DNA from: an uncultured Eubacteriales bacterium
GTDB lineage: Bacteria > Bacillota > Clostridia > Oscillospirales > Acutalibacteraceae
DNA: 63,618 bases
Assembly: GCA_949296825.1 (NCBI GenBank)
Contig: CASFQZ010000036.1
Span: forward strand, 1-63,618
Reading direction: 5' to 3'
In this document: positions 54,285-62,853 of the stretch, piece after piece
Position numbering within the stretch: position 1 is the stretch's first letter
How the letters are laid out: each line of letters opens with the position of its first letter
The notes under the pieces: model-generated
What the model saw: only the letters and a program-made list of their open reading frames with translations
Database searches by the model: none
Told to the model about the DNA's origin: nothing
Made by a program: the position numbers and the translations under genes

Positions 54285-55016
54285 ATGTTACAACTGCAAA
54301 ACGTTTCTTTTTCCGTAGAGGATGAAAATAAAAAGCAGCTCGGGATTTTGACGGGCATCGACCTAGCCATCCCGGACGGCGAATTTCTGGTGATTACCGG
54401 TCCCAACGGCGGGGGAAAATCGACCCTGGCGCGGCTGATTATGGGACTGGAACAGCCGACGGCGGGAAAAATCATATTCAATGATACCGATATTACAAAT
54501 ATGGCGATCAACGAGCGGGCAAAGCTGGGCATCGGTTATGCTTTCCAGCAGCCGCCCCGCTTCAAGGGGATGACGGTGCGCCGCCTGTTGAGTTTGGCGC
54601 ACGGCAGCGACCTGCCCGATGATGAGTGCTGTTCCTATTTAACGGCGGTGGGACTTTGCTCCAGAGACTATCTGAACCGCGAGGTAGACACCTCCCTGTC
54701 CGGCGGCGAGGTGAAGCGCATTGAGATTGCTACGCTGATGGCGCGGGATCTCAGGCTTGCGATTTACGACGAGCCGGAGGCGGGCATTGATCTATGGAGC
54801 TTTACCATGCTGGTGGAGAGCTTTAAGGCGATGAACCGCGACAGCAGCCGCAGTACGGTCATTATTTCCCACCAGGAGCGCATCATGCAGCTGGCGGATC
54901 GCATTGTCGTGATTGCCGACGGCAAGATCCGCGAGCAGGGCGCTCGGGATGAAATCTTCCCCAAACTGATGGGAGAATTTTCCGAAGGCTGCAATTTCCG
55001 GGGAAAGGAGAATTGA
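54285..55016 (+). CDS. sufC: Fe-S cluster assembly ATPase SufC-like
   Basis: SufC is the ABC-type ATPase of the SUF Fe-S assembly scaffold. The 243-residue product has Walker A GPNGGGKST near residue 39, SLSGGEVKR signature near 138, Walker B DEPEAGID near 162 and a switch His in IISHQE. It carries SufC-like LAHG and GIGYAFQQPP stretches. It precedes the SufB-like gene by three bases, the compact two-gene arrangement. GAAGGAG precedes the ATG. Confidence 0.9.
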   Translation: MLQLQNVSFSVEDENKKQLGILTGIDLAIPDGEFLVITGPNGGGKSTLARLIMGLEQPTAGKIIFNDTDITNMAINERAKLGIGYAFQQPPRFKGMTVRRLLSLAHGSDLPDDECCSYLTAVGLCSRDYLNREVDTSLSGGEVKRIEIATLMARDLRLAIYDEPEAGIDLWSFTMLVESFKAMNRDSSRSTVIISHQERIMQLADRIVVIADGKIREQGARDEIFPKLMGEFSEGCNFRGKEN

Positions 55017-55019
55017 AGA

Positions 55020-55940
55020 ATGCAGAAGATTGATTACGACTTATTAAAAACCATTGCCGATCTGGATGGTATCCCTTCCGCCGGCGCGTTTAATATTCGC
55101 AAAGACGGCGAGGCGATGGAGCGTCAGTCCACCGATCATGTGCAGATCACTCCAAAAACGGACAAGCCCGGCATTGATATTCGCGTCATGCCCGGGGTAA
55201 CGGGGGAAGAAGTGCATATCCCGGTTATTTTGACCAAAACCGGTTTGACCGACAAGGTATATAACGATTTTTATATCGGCGAGGGCGCGGATATTACCAT
55301 TATCGCCGGGTGCGGCATCCATAACTCCGGCTGTGAAACAAGCCGGCACGACGGCATCCATCGCTTTTTTGTTGATAAAAACGCCCGCATCCGCTATGTG
55401 GAAAAGCATTACGGCGAGGGCGAGGGTACCGGCGAGCGGATTTTGAATCCGGTTACGGAGTTGTTTTTGGGCGAAAATGCCTATTGCGAGATGGAAAGTG
55501 TGCAGATCAAAGGCGTCTCATCTACGGTTCGTACCACAAAAGCGACGCTGGAAAAGGGCGCGAAGATGCAGATTTTCGAACGATTGATGACCCATGAAAC
55601 GCAGACCGCCCGTTCGGATGTGGAAATTTTTCTCAACGGCGAGGGCTCGTCGGCGCAGATCGTCTCCCGCTCTGTTGCGCGGGATGATTCGGTGCAGATT
55701 TTCTATCCCAAAGCCGTCGGCAACGCGCCGTGCCGCGCCCATGTGCAGTGCGATTCCATCATTATGGACCATGCCAAAATCAGCTCTATCCCCGCCATCG
55801 AAGCCAACGACGCCGACGCCCAGGTCGTCCATGAAGCCGCCATCGGCAGAATCAACAACGACCAGCTGCGCAAGCTGATGACCTTCGGCATGAACGAAGA
55901 AGAAGCGGAAGAAGTCATCATTGAAGGCTTTTTGAAATAG
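55020..55940 (+). CDS. SufB-like Fe-S scaffold protein, short form
   Basis: The 306-residue product is a SufBD beta-helix protein and is shorter than E. coli SufB (about 495). The conserved Cys244 sits in HVQCDSIIMD and the H-E pair (His271, Glu272) in VVHEAAIGRI, matching SufB cluster-binding and catalytic residues. It begins MQKIDYDLLKTIADLDG. There is no SufD, SufS or SufU in the window, so this is a minimal SufBC-type system like those reported in many anaerobes. The start follows AAAGGAG. Confidence 0.85.
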   Translation: MQKIDYDLLKTIADLDGIPSAGAFNIRKDGEAMERQSTDHVQITPKTDKPGIDIRVMPGVTGEEVHIPVILTKTGLTDKVYNDFYIGEGADITIIAGCGIHNSGCETSRHDGIHRFFVDKNARIRYVEKHYGEGEGTGERILNPVTELFLGENAYCEMESVQIKGVSSTVRTTKATLEKGAKMQIFERLMTHETQTARSDVEIFLNGEGSSAQIVSRSVARDDSVQIFYPKAVGNAPCRAHVQCDSIIMDHAKISSIPAIEANDADAQVVHEAAIGRINNDQLRKLMTFGMNEEEAEEVIIEGFLK

Positions 55941-56041
55941 ATTTTTCATAAAATAATACCTGGCGCTGCCGGGAGGAAAAACCTGACAGCGCGAAAGGCG
56001 TTATATAAAATAACCTTCCATATATGAAAGGATGGGATTTG

Positions 56042-56545
56042 ATGTTTTGTAATAATTGTGGGAAAGAATTGCCGAATGGTGTGGCGTTTTGCACTGCCTG
56101 CGGCGCGCCGCAGCGGGAAGATGGAGCCGGGGCTTTTGATGCGCCGGTGAGCGAGACGGCAGAGCCGCAAACGGATTCTTTTGGGCAGCCGCAAAGCGGT
56201 GCCCCGTCCCATGAAGCGCCGGACGGAGGGGCTTCCTACCAGACGCAGCGTAACTCTTTTGTGCCGCCCGCGCAGAATTTCGCGCCGCCCTATGTGCCGC
56301 CGCAGCCGCAGATCCCTTCTCTGGGCAGTTATATTGCATGGCTGATTCTGACCGGCATTCCGGTGGTTAATCTGATTCTCGGTATTGTCTGGGCGGTTGA
56401 TAAAAGTTACCCGGCACGCGCTAATTTTTTCCGCGCTTCGCTGATTCTTCTGGCAATCAGCTGTGTGATCAGCGTTTTGTTCAGCACATTGTTTGCCGGC
56501 GTTTTTGCCACGGTACTGCCCAGCATCATATATGAATTTATGTAA
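56042..56545 (+). CDS. zinc-ribbon membrane protein
   Basis: The 167-residue product begins MFCNNCGKELPNGVAFCTACGAP, a double-CxxC zinc ribbon, followed by a Pro/Gln-rich linker and two or three C-terminal hydrophobic segments (about residues 98-160). Such proteins occur widely in Firmicutes with no fixed role. I chose the ATG at 56042 for the ribbon; one six codons upstream is possible. It has a terminator after it. Confidence 0.8.
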   Translation: MFCNNCGKELPNGVAFCTACGAPQREDGAGAFDAPVSETAEPQTDSFGQPQSGAPSHEAPDGGASYQTQRNSFVPPAQNFAPPYVPPQPQIPSLGSYIAWLILTGIPVVNLILGIVWAVDKSYPARANFFRASLILLAISCVISVLFSTLFAGVFATVLPSIIYEFM

Positions 56546-56558
56546 ATCCATGTTAAAA

Positions 56559-56605
56559 GTCCCGCAGAGAGCTTTCAAAAGGAAAAGCCCTTTGCGGGAT
56601 TTTTT
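56559..56605 (+). terminator. intrinsic terminator after the zinc-ribbon gene
   Basis: AGTCCCGCA and TGCGGGAT arms form a stem with an inner stem and are followed by TTTTTTG. It lies between two convergent genes. Confidence 0.75.
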
Positions 56606-56623
56606 GTTGGCTATGCGGGAGAA

Positions 56624-58309
56624 TCAGGAGCCGGCGAGCCGGGGCATCGGCATCGGTTCGTTTGCCATGAGATGCTGGATCGCTTGCAAAAGAAAATGGA
56701 TTTTTCTTTCGAGCATTGCCGGATCGTTCCAAAGGTTTTCATCTTCCCCCGAGCGGCGCAGCGTTTGCTGCTGCGGGCTGACGGAAAGAAGGTAGCCGTC
56801 CTGCTGTAAAAAAACGGCAAAGGCTTCCGACTTTTCTGCCTGTCGCCCGAGCTCCAGCAGAAGAAAATCCGTCAAAAGCGCCGCTTTCTGCGCTCGGGCT
56901 TTTTCTTCCGCCCAAAGATTGTTGTGCTCGCCGGGGTCTTTTAGTAAATCATACAGTTCACCGTAGCTGCGCCCCTCATGAACGGTAATTTTATACCGCT
57001 CGGTGATCAGACTGTTCATGTGCAGGGTGTGCGGCTCATGGCGGTTCTCAACCAAGAGACAGTCCCGCGCTTTTTCTTCCTGCCCGAGCCAGACTTCCTT
57101 CTGGTCTGTGCCGTCCTGGTTCGCCATGGGAGACAGACCGCAGAAGGAGAGAATGGTCGGCGCCAGATCCACCAGCGATTGCAGACCGGCGGAGCGAAAC
57201 GCCTTCCCGCCGGGACAGCGGACGATCATCGGTACGCGCAGCAGGTCCTCGTAGTGAAAGACGCATTTATGGCGCAAACCGTGCTGTCCGAATAAATCAC
57301 CGTGATCGGAAGTGAAAATCACCAGCGTATTGTCCTTTTGTCCCAGCTCGTCCAGCTTCGCGAGGATTTTTCCGATGTATTGATCGGTGAAGGAAACCAT
57401 GCCGTAGCTGTACGCCAGCTGCTGTTTCAGCTCGTCCGGATCGTATACATGTCGCCATAAGCCATGGACGCCAATGCCGGTTTCCAGGTATTCGGCAATG
57501 TCGGGATGCTCTTTGAAAACTTCTTTAAAATAGGGTGGATTTTTTTCGTGTTCCGCAAAGGAAAAGGGCGGCAGTTCCATGTCTTCCGGGCGGTACATGC
57601 TGTCCCAGGGCGCGGGAACCAGCTGTGGATAATGGGGATCGGGAAAGCTTGCCCAAAGGAAAAAGGGCTCCTTTGCATCTGCGGCGGCTTCCATTTGCTG
57701 GATGCTTTTTTCAGCAATAAAGGCATTGTAATGGTATTCCTCCGGCAGCGTCCAGCGCCCCATGCCCGCGTCCGGCAGCGTCCCGGTAGGCGCGAAGAAA
57801 AAGTCCCGCCAGTTTTTCAATCCCTTTTCTTCCATCCAGAGGGCATAATGCTGCCCGACCCAGTGCTCCGCCGTGTGTCCGCGCAGCAGCTCTACATGGG
57901 AAAAGCCGTAGAATGGTCCATGAAAGCTGCGCCAGAAATCAAAATCCCATATTTTTTGTGCCGATTCCAGTGAGGGATATTCCTCGCTGGAGAGAGTCGG
58001 CTGAAAATGCGCCTTGCCAATCAGCGCGGTATGATACCCTGCGTCGGTCATTTTCTGCGACAGGGTCGGCACGGTTTCCATCAGCTTTGTGCCCAGCGAC
58101 CAGGCGCCATGGCGGGACGGGTATTGCCCGGTCAGAATGGATGCGCGGGAGGGGGTGCAGGTGGGATTGGGGCAATAGGCTCGGTCAAACAGCACGCCTT
58201 CCGCAGCCAGTCGGTCCAGATTTGGCGTTTGAATCTTTGGATTTATCGATCCAAGCATGGAGTAATGCTGCTGGTCGGTTGTAATCAAAAGGACATTTGG
58301 TCTGCGCAT
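56624..58309 (-). CDS. sulfatase, Cys-type
   Basis: This 561-residue enzyme belongs to the type I sulfatases, which hydrolyse sulfate esters using a formylglycine made from Cys. The motif is CTPSR with Cys51, the form matured by anaerobic radical-SAM sulfatase-maturing enzymes. Metal ligands appear in LLITTDQQH near the start and FTSDHGDLFGQHG near residue 335. No signal peptide is visible, so it may be cytosolic. GH29 fucosidase lies nearby, which suggests sulfated host glycans. The activating enzyme is not in the window. Confidence 0.88.
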   Translation of the reverse strand: MRRPNVLLITTDQQHYSMLGSINPKIQTPNLDRLAAEGVLFDRAYCPNPTCTPSRASILTGQYPSRHGAWSLGTKLMETVPTLSQKMTDAGYHTALIGKAHFQPTLSSEEYPSLESAQKIWDFDFWRSFHGPFYGFSHVELLRGHTAEHWVGQHYALWMEEKGLKNWRDFFFAPTGTLPDAGMGRWTLPEEYHYNAFIAEKSIQQMEAAADAKEPFFLWASFPDPHYPQLVPAPWDSMYRPEDMELPPFSFAEHEKNPPYFKEVFKEHPDIAEYLETGIGVHGLWRHVYDPDELKQQLAYSYGMVSFTDQYIGKILAKLDELGQKDNTLVIFTSDHGDLFGQHGLRHKCVFHYEDLLRVPMIVRCPGGKAFRSAGLQSLVDLAPTILSFCGLSPMANQDGTDQKEVWLGQEEKARDCLLVENRHEPHTLHMNSLITERYKITVHEGRSYGELYDLLKDPGEHNNLWAEEKARAQKAALLTDFLLLELGRQAEKSEAFAVFLQQDGYLLSVSPQQQTLRRSGEDENLWNDPAMLERKIHFLLQAIQHLMANEPMPMPRLAGS

Positions 58310-58407
58310 GTTTTTCCTCCGCTCTCGATTTTTCTTCCATTATAACAGATATATGGAAAAAGGCAAGCCGATTTGATAACAAGTTTCTTTCGCTTTTGGG
58401 AAAAATA

Positions 58408-58436
58408 TTGACACCGCAGCGGCAATGCTCTATAAT
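58408..58436 (+). promoter_or_regulatory. consensus sigma-A promoter of the zinc-ribbon/SH3 gene
   Basis: TTGACA and TATAAT are exactly 17 bases apart, 34 bases before the start at 58470. Confidence 0.9.
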
Positions 58437-58469
58437 GAAAGCCAGAATTTAAAAAGCGAGGTTTTAGCG

Positions 58470-59162
58470 ATGAAATGTCCGTATTGCGGAACGCAGTTGC
58501 CCGAGGACGCAAAGTTCTGTTCGGTTTGCGGGTCCTCTCTGACCGAGCCGATATATGAGACTTCGGGCGCCGATTCTTATGATTATGGCAATGCAAACGA
58601 ATCCTATTCCCATGCGGAATATCAAGATGAATATGGTTTGGACGACGGGCAGGAAAATGCTTCACAGCCCGCTTATGCGCCGCAGCCGAAAAACAACAGG
58701 GCACTTCTGGGCATTGTGATTGCCATGGGGGTTGTTATTGTCGTTTTGCTGGTGGTGCTTCTGGTCCTGGTTTTTGCAGACAAGGAGCCGGAGCCGTTAG
58801 ATACCGGTGTGCCGCAGGTCACCGACGAGGCTCCGTTGACCGAAAGCGTACAGCCGGGTGCATCCACCCAGACGCCCGTTGCACCCGCGCCTTCCGCTTC
58901 TCAATCTGCGACAGCGCCGGCGGCTTCCGTGGCTGATTCTTCCGCGACGGTCGGCACAATGTCGCCCGGTTCCTATCGTGTCAATACCCAGCAGGACGAT
59001 CTGAATATCCGTTCCGGCGCCGGCACACAGCATCCTGTGGTCGGCAGAGTACCCAAAAATACCGTGGTTTCGGTTACAGCCGTCAACGGCGATTGGGCAT
59101 ACATTACCTATGGTACGGTCAGCGGCTGGGTTGCCGCGCAGTACCTGGTTCCGGCAGCATAA
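58470..59162 (+). CDS. zinc-ribbon protein with one membrane helix and a C-terminal SH3 domain
   Basis: The 230-residue product has a double-CxxC zinc ribbon (MKCPYCGTQLPEDAKFCSVCG), a charged linker, a membrane helix near residues 76-102, a Ser/Pro/Thr-rich spacer and a bacterial SH3 domain (about 165-230: LNIRSGAGTQHPVVGRVPKN and GDWAYITYGTVSGWVAAQYL). The SH3 domain should lie outside the cell and the ribbon inside, so it could sense the wall. The gene has a strong promoter; the CLC gene follows four bases after its stop. Confidence 0.83.
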   Translation: MKCPYCGTQLPEDAKFCSVCGSSLTEPIYETSGADSYDYGNANESYSHAEYQDEYGLDDGQENASQPAYAPQPKNNRALLGIVIAMGVVIVVLLVVLLVLVFADKEPEPLDTGVPQVTDEAPLTESVQPGASTQTPVAPAPSASQSATAPAASVADSSATVGTMSPGSYRVNTQQDDLNIRSGAGTQHPVVGRVPKNTVVSVTAVNGDWAYITYGTVSGWVAAQYLVPAA

Positions 59163-59166
59163 TATT

Positions 59167-60429
59167 ATGGAAGAAAAATCACCAAAGGTCATTTTATCCT
59201 ATTTTCTCTCTTTCCTCAAATGGTCGGCGGTGGGCGTCGGAATCGGCGCCGTTGTCGGATTGGTTGGCGTGGGCTTTTCCTATGTGATGGGTTTCGTCAC
59301 CGATTTGCGGGGGCGGTTGCCGCTGCTTATGCTGGGACTGCCGCTGTGCGGCATAGCGATAGTCTTCCTCTATCACCGCGCCGGTGTGCGCAATAGCCGG
59401 GGAACCAATCTGGTGCTTTTGTCGGTACGCAGCGAAGAGCCGCTGCCTTTCCGTATGGCTCCGCTGATTTTTGTGGGCACGGCGCTCACGCATCTGTTCG
59501 GCGGCAGTGCCGGACGGGAGGGCGCCGCGCTGCAACTGGGCGGCAGCATCGCGCAGAATCTTGGAAAATTATGTAAGATGAACAAAAAAGAGCTTCATGT
59601 CGTGACCATGGCGGGCATGAGCGCCTGTTTCACCGCCCTATTCGGTACGCCGCTGACCGCGACGGTGTTTGCCATGGAGGTCGTCAGCGTCGGCGCAATG
59701 TATTATTCGGCGCTGGTGCCCTGCGCCACGGCTTCGTTGACCGCCTATGCCCTATCCGCGCTCTGCGGATTGACGCCGGAACGTTTTTCGATTGTTGGTA
59801 TTCCGGAATTCCGGCTGCTGTCCGCCTTACAGACCGGCGCGCTCAGCGCCCTTTGCGCGTTGGTCAGTATTTTGTTCTGCGTGGTTCTGAAATGGACCGC
59901 CAGAGCGTATGACAAACTCTTTCACAACGCCTATGCCAAAGCGGCGGCGGGGGGCGCGATGGTGCTGGCGCTCAGCTTCTTATTTTATCTGCTGACCGAT
60001 TCATTTTCCTTCAACGGTGCGGGGATGGATGTGATTGCGGAGGCGATGGCGGGTAAGGCGCTGCCTTATGCGTTTCTGATAAAAATTCTTTTTACCGCCT
60101 TGACACTGGAGGCGGGATTCAAAGGCGGCGAAATTGTACCGACCTTTTATATCGGCTCCACCTTCGGTTGTACCGCCGGTAAGCTGTTAGGACTGCATCC
60201 GTCTTTTTCCGCGTCCGTCGGGCTGTTGTCGCTGTTCTGCGGCGTAACCAACTGCCCGCTGACCTCCATTGTGCTGGGCTGGGAGCTGTTCGGCGGCAAG
60301 GGGCTGCTCTGGTATCTGGTCGGCGCGGCGGTCAGCTATATGCTTTCCGGATATTACGGCTTGTATAGCCAGCAAAAAATTCTTTATTCCAAAGAGTTGC
60401 CCGAGTTCATCGATGCGACTTGCAAATAA
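59167..60429 (+). CDS. CLC-family anion transporter, probable fluoride/proton (CLC-F) type
   Basis: CLC proteins move anions, and the bacterial CLC-F clade exports fluoride. The 420-residue product has about ten to twelve membrane helices, the gating Glu118 in AGREGAALQ, and the first anion-binding loop reads SRGTNLVLL (Gly79-Thr-Asn) in place of the GSGIP of chloride CLCs, close to GNNLI of CLC-F. The third motif is KGGEIVPTFYIG. Start at 59167 (MEEKSPKVI) has little ribosome-site signal and is coupled to the upstream gene. Assignment to fluoride rather than chloride rests on these loop residues. Confidence 0.8.
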   Translation: MEEKSPKVILSYFLSFLKWSAVGVGIGAVVGLVGVGFSYVMGFVTDLRGRLPLLMLGLPLCGIAIVFLYHRAGVRNSRGTNLVLLSVRSEEPLPFRMAPLIFVGTALTHLFGGSAGREGAALQLGGSIAQNLGKLCKMNKKELHVVTMAGMSACFTALFGTPLTATVFAMEVVSVGAMYYSALVPCATASLTAYALSALCGLTPERFSIVGIPEFRLLSALQTGALSALCALVSILFCVVLKWTARAYDKLFHNAYAKAAAGGAMVLALSFLFYLLTDSFSFNGAGMDVIAEAMAGKALPYAFLIKILFTALTLEAGFKGGEIVPTFYIGSTFGCTAGKLLGLHPSFSASVGLLSLFCGVTNCPLTSIVLGWELFGGKGLLWYLVGAAVSYMLSGYYGLYSQQKILYSKELPEFIDATCK

Positions 60430-60447
60430 ATGAAAAAAGGTGATACC

Positions 60448-61893
60448 ATGTTTGAACACACCTGGTGCGGAGACAATATGGGATACGAAAAAGACGGTCC
60501 CTTTGTTAAAAAAATGACCGCAGTCGTTCCATCGGACCGCCAATATGAGCACATGAAGCTGAAATATTATAATTTTATTCATTTCGGCTTAAATACCATT
60601 ACCGGACAGGAATGGGGAGACGGTACGATCAGCCCGGCGATTTTTCATCCGGAAGATCTGGATACCGACCAGTGGTGCGCGGTGCTGAAGCAGACCGGCA
60701 GCGCGGGAATTATCCTGACCGCCAAACACCATGACGGATTTTGCCTTTGGGATACCAAAACGACCGATTATAATGTAATGAACAGCCCCTTCGGCAAAGA
60801 CATTGTCCGGATGCTGTCAGACAGCTGCAAAAAGTATGATTTGAAGCTGGGTATCTATATTTCCCCCTGGGACCGCCATGAAAAAACCTATGGCTCGGAC
60901 GCCTATAACGATTTTTACGTGCGGCAGCTGACGGAGCTGGCGACCAATTACGGCGAGATTTTTTCCTTCTGGTTTGACGGCGCTTGCGGTGAGGGACCCA
61001 ACGGCAAAAAGCAGGTTTATGATTTTGACCGGTACCATGCGGTTTTGCGGCGCTTGCAGCCCAATGCCGTGCTGTCGATCTGCGGACCGGATGTGCGCTG
61101 GATCGGCAACGAGGGCGGCCATGTGCGTGAAAGCGAGTGGAGCGTGGTGCCCGCGCCGACGGTTTCTGCGGAGCAGGTCGCTAAGGATTCTCAGCAGACC
61201 AATGATCGGGGTGCATCGATCCAGCAGCTGAGATCAGAGCAGCGGGATCTGGGCAGCCGGGAGCTGCTTCGCCATTTTGACACATATCGGTTCAGTCCGG
61301 CGGAATGCGATGTTTCGGTCAATCTTGCCTGGTTCTGGCACGATGATTTATATTATCAAGGTAAAAAACAGCGCACCGGCGCGGACATTGCCCGCATTTA
61401 TATGAATACGGTCGGCGGCAATGCAATGCTGCTTTTGAATGTGCCGCCGAACAATCGCGGTAGAATCGGGCAGCGGGAAATTGATATCCTGCAAACCTTC
61501 ACCGCTATCATCCGGGAAAAATTCGCCCGCCCAGTGGTCGATTTCTCCTGTGAGCTCCGTTCGTCGGACGGCGCGCGGCGGGAAGCGCCGACGCTGAAAA
61601 GCGAAGACGGCGCCGCTTTTGGAGAAAGGGAGCACGCAGTGGTGCTGCGGCTCCCGGAAAAAAGGCAGATTTCCCTTTTGTCGCTGGAAGAGGAGCTGCG
61701 GTTCAGCCAGCGGGTCGAGCGTTTTGCGGTCTATGACGGAGCAATGCCCGACGCACCGAAAAAACTCTATGAGGGGACGGTCATCGGCAGCGGCAAGTTT
61801 TGCGAATTTTCCGCCGTTACCGATACGCTGGTGCTGAATATTCTGCAATCCCGCGGCGCGCCGCATCTGAAAAATATACAGGTGTATGAATAA
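60448..61893 (+). CDS. alpha-L-fucosidase, GH29 family
   Basis: GH29 enzymes release L-fucose from glycans. The 481-residue product has KYYNFIHFGLNTITGQEWGDG near residue 30, TAKHHDGFCLWDT near 91, and the nucleophile Asp177 in SFWFDGACGEG. A C-terminal beta domain (about residues 360-480) follows. No signal peptide is seen. I chose the ATG at 60448 after AAAAGGTGAT; the frame also has ATG six codons earlier. Neighbouring sulfatase suggests host or algal glycans. Confidence 0.9.
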   Translation: MFEHTWCGDNMGYEKDGPFVKKMTAVVPSDRQYEHMKLKYYNFIHFGLNTITGQEWGDGTISPAIFHPEDLDTDQWCAVLKQTGSAGIILTAKHHDGFCLWDTKTTDYNVMNSPFGKDIVRMLSDSCKKYDLKLGIYISPWDRHEKTYGSDAYNDFYVRQLTELATNYGEIFSFWFDGACGEGPNGKKQVYDFDRYHAVLRRLQPNAVLSICGPDVRWIGNEGGHVRESEWSVVPAPTVSAEQVAKDSQQTNDRGASIQQLRSEQRDLGSRELLRHFDTYRFSPAECDVSVNLAWFWHDDLYYQGKKQRTGADIARIYMNTVGGNAMLLLNVPPNNRGRIGQREIDILQTFTAIIREKFARPVVDFSCELRSSDGARREAPTLKSEDGAAFGEREHAVVLRLPEKRQISLLSLEEELRFSQRVERFAVYDGAMPDAPKKLYEGTVIGSGKFCEFSAVTDTLVLNILQSRGAPHLKNIQVYE

Positions 61894-61940
61894 CCGCCGT
61901 ATCTGCGCCGCAGAAATCAATACAACCCAGATAAAGGATC

Positions 61941-61975
61941 AACGAGCCGCCCATGCCGGAGCGGCTCGTTTTATT
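61941..61975 (+). terminator. intrinsic terminator after the fucosidase gene
   Basis: AACGAGCCGC and GCGGCTCGTT form a 10-bp stem with a ten-base loop and TTATTT follows. Confidence 0.85.
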
Positions 61976-62058
61976 TCATTTTTCGCACATAAATGGTTGT
62001 CAATGCAAGGGTATAGGGTGATTTAGATAAAAATTTTTTTAAAGTTGTAAAATTTATA

Positions 62059-62087
62059 TTGACATTTATTTTCTATTTGTGTATAAT
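62059..62087 (+). promoter_or_regulatory. consensus sigma-A promoter of the small secreted protein
   Basis: TTGACA and TATAAT are exactly 17 bases apart. The transcript would have a leader of about 155 bases before the start codon. Confidence 0.9.
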
Positions 62088-62198
62088 TTTGGTAGGGTAA
62101 GTAAAAATTCGACAATCCTTGGCTCGATTGTGCTAAATAAATTTTTCTGGATAATAGACCATGGTCATTTTATTTTACAGGAAAGGAGGTTGATTCCC

Positions 62199-62228
62199 AT
62201 GGGCTGTCTGCGCTTCCACCCAAAGTAG
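62199..62228 (+). CDS. nine-codon leader peptide
   Basis: An ATG eight bases after a perfect AAAGGAGGT starts a nine-residue frame (MGCLRFHPK) that ends in TAG, 24 bases before the ATG of the secreted protein, whose own site is weak. The strong site and short distance suggest translational coupling or attenuation; the sequence may also be just a fortuitous site. Its function is not known. Confidence 0.5.
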   Translation: MGCLRFHPK

Positions 62229-62252
62229 AAAAAAGAATGGAAGTTTTATTCA

Positions 62253-62741
62253 ATGAAAGGCAAAAAATATATAAGAGCTCTTGCCGTCATGCTGAGTATG
62301 GTTTTGCTGCTGCTTTCCGGTACATTTACATCCTCAGCTGAAATTGCCCCCAATGTTACGATCAATGCACCCGGTACCTTTGATTTTTATAACGGTGGTT
62401 TTTCCGTAAATGGTTATACGACTATGTCGCTTTCTACCGATAACCAGTTTATTGCCGTGGCAATTGCCGGCAAAAAAGTCGGCTCAATCAACAAGGCTGT
62501 ATGTATTGGCTGCAAAGGATCGCCGATGAACGACAGATATCTTATAACAACAACCAAAACTCCCAGTGGCACAAAAATAGCCTCTTTGTCCTATAATGGC
62601 ACCGGAGCGGTATCCGGGAACGAAAACTATGCCTATAAGGATGCATTTACAATATACTATATTCTGGTTGACGCATATGCCACTGCCAGTTCTGGAAGCA
62701 AAATATATTATGCTTATCCGAACATAACCGTACAAACCTGA
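62253..62741 (+). CDS. small secreted protein of unknown function
   Basis: The 162-residue product has a signal peptide (MKGKKYIRALAVMLSM..., Ala cleavage near SSA, residue about 30). The mature part is rich in Gly, Ser, Thr, Tyr and Asn with alternating hydrophobic residues, so it is probably all-beta. Two Cys (CIGC) sit in the middle. It has a strong promoter and a 13-bp hairpin follows. I do not recognise the family. Confidence 0.75.
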   Translation: MKGKKYIRALAVMLSMVLLLLSGTFTSSAEIAPNVTINAPGTFDFYNGGFSVNGYTTMSLSTDNQFIAVAIAGKKVGSINKAVCIGCKGSPMNDRYLITTTKTPSGTKIASLSYNGTGAVSGNENYAYKDAFTIYYILVDAYATASSGSKIYYAYPNITVQT

Positions 62742-62751
62742 CCTTAGCTTT

Positions 62752-62792
62752 CGCAAGGGGCGTCAAAGGCGATGTTGCCGACGCCCCTTGCG
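62752..62792 (+). terminator. perfect 13-bp hairpin after the secreted protein
   Basis: CGCAAGGGGCGTC and GACGCCCCTTGCG form a perfect stem with a 15-base loop. There is no T-run, so it may stabilise the mRNA end or be a processing site rather than a true terminator. Confidence 0.55.
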
Positions 62793-62853
62793 TCAACAAT
62801 CTTCCTAAAATATTCGTAATTAAACAAAAGTTCAATTAGGGGGAGAAACAAAC

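Larger units (their letters stand above)
61894..62252. other. 359-base region with terminator, promoter and a leader peptide
   Basis: It contains the fucosidase terminator (61941-61975), a perfect sigma-A promoter (62059-62087), a possible ACAATC/GATTGT stem near 62115, a 10-bp palindrome GACCATGGTC near 62157, and a nine-codon open frame at 62199. No larger gene is seen. Confidence 0.7.
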
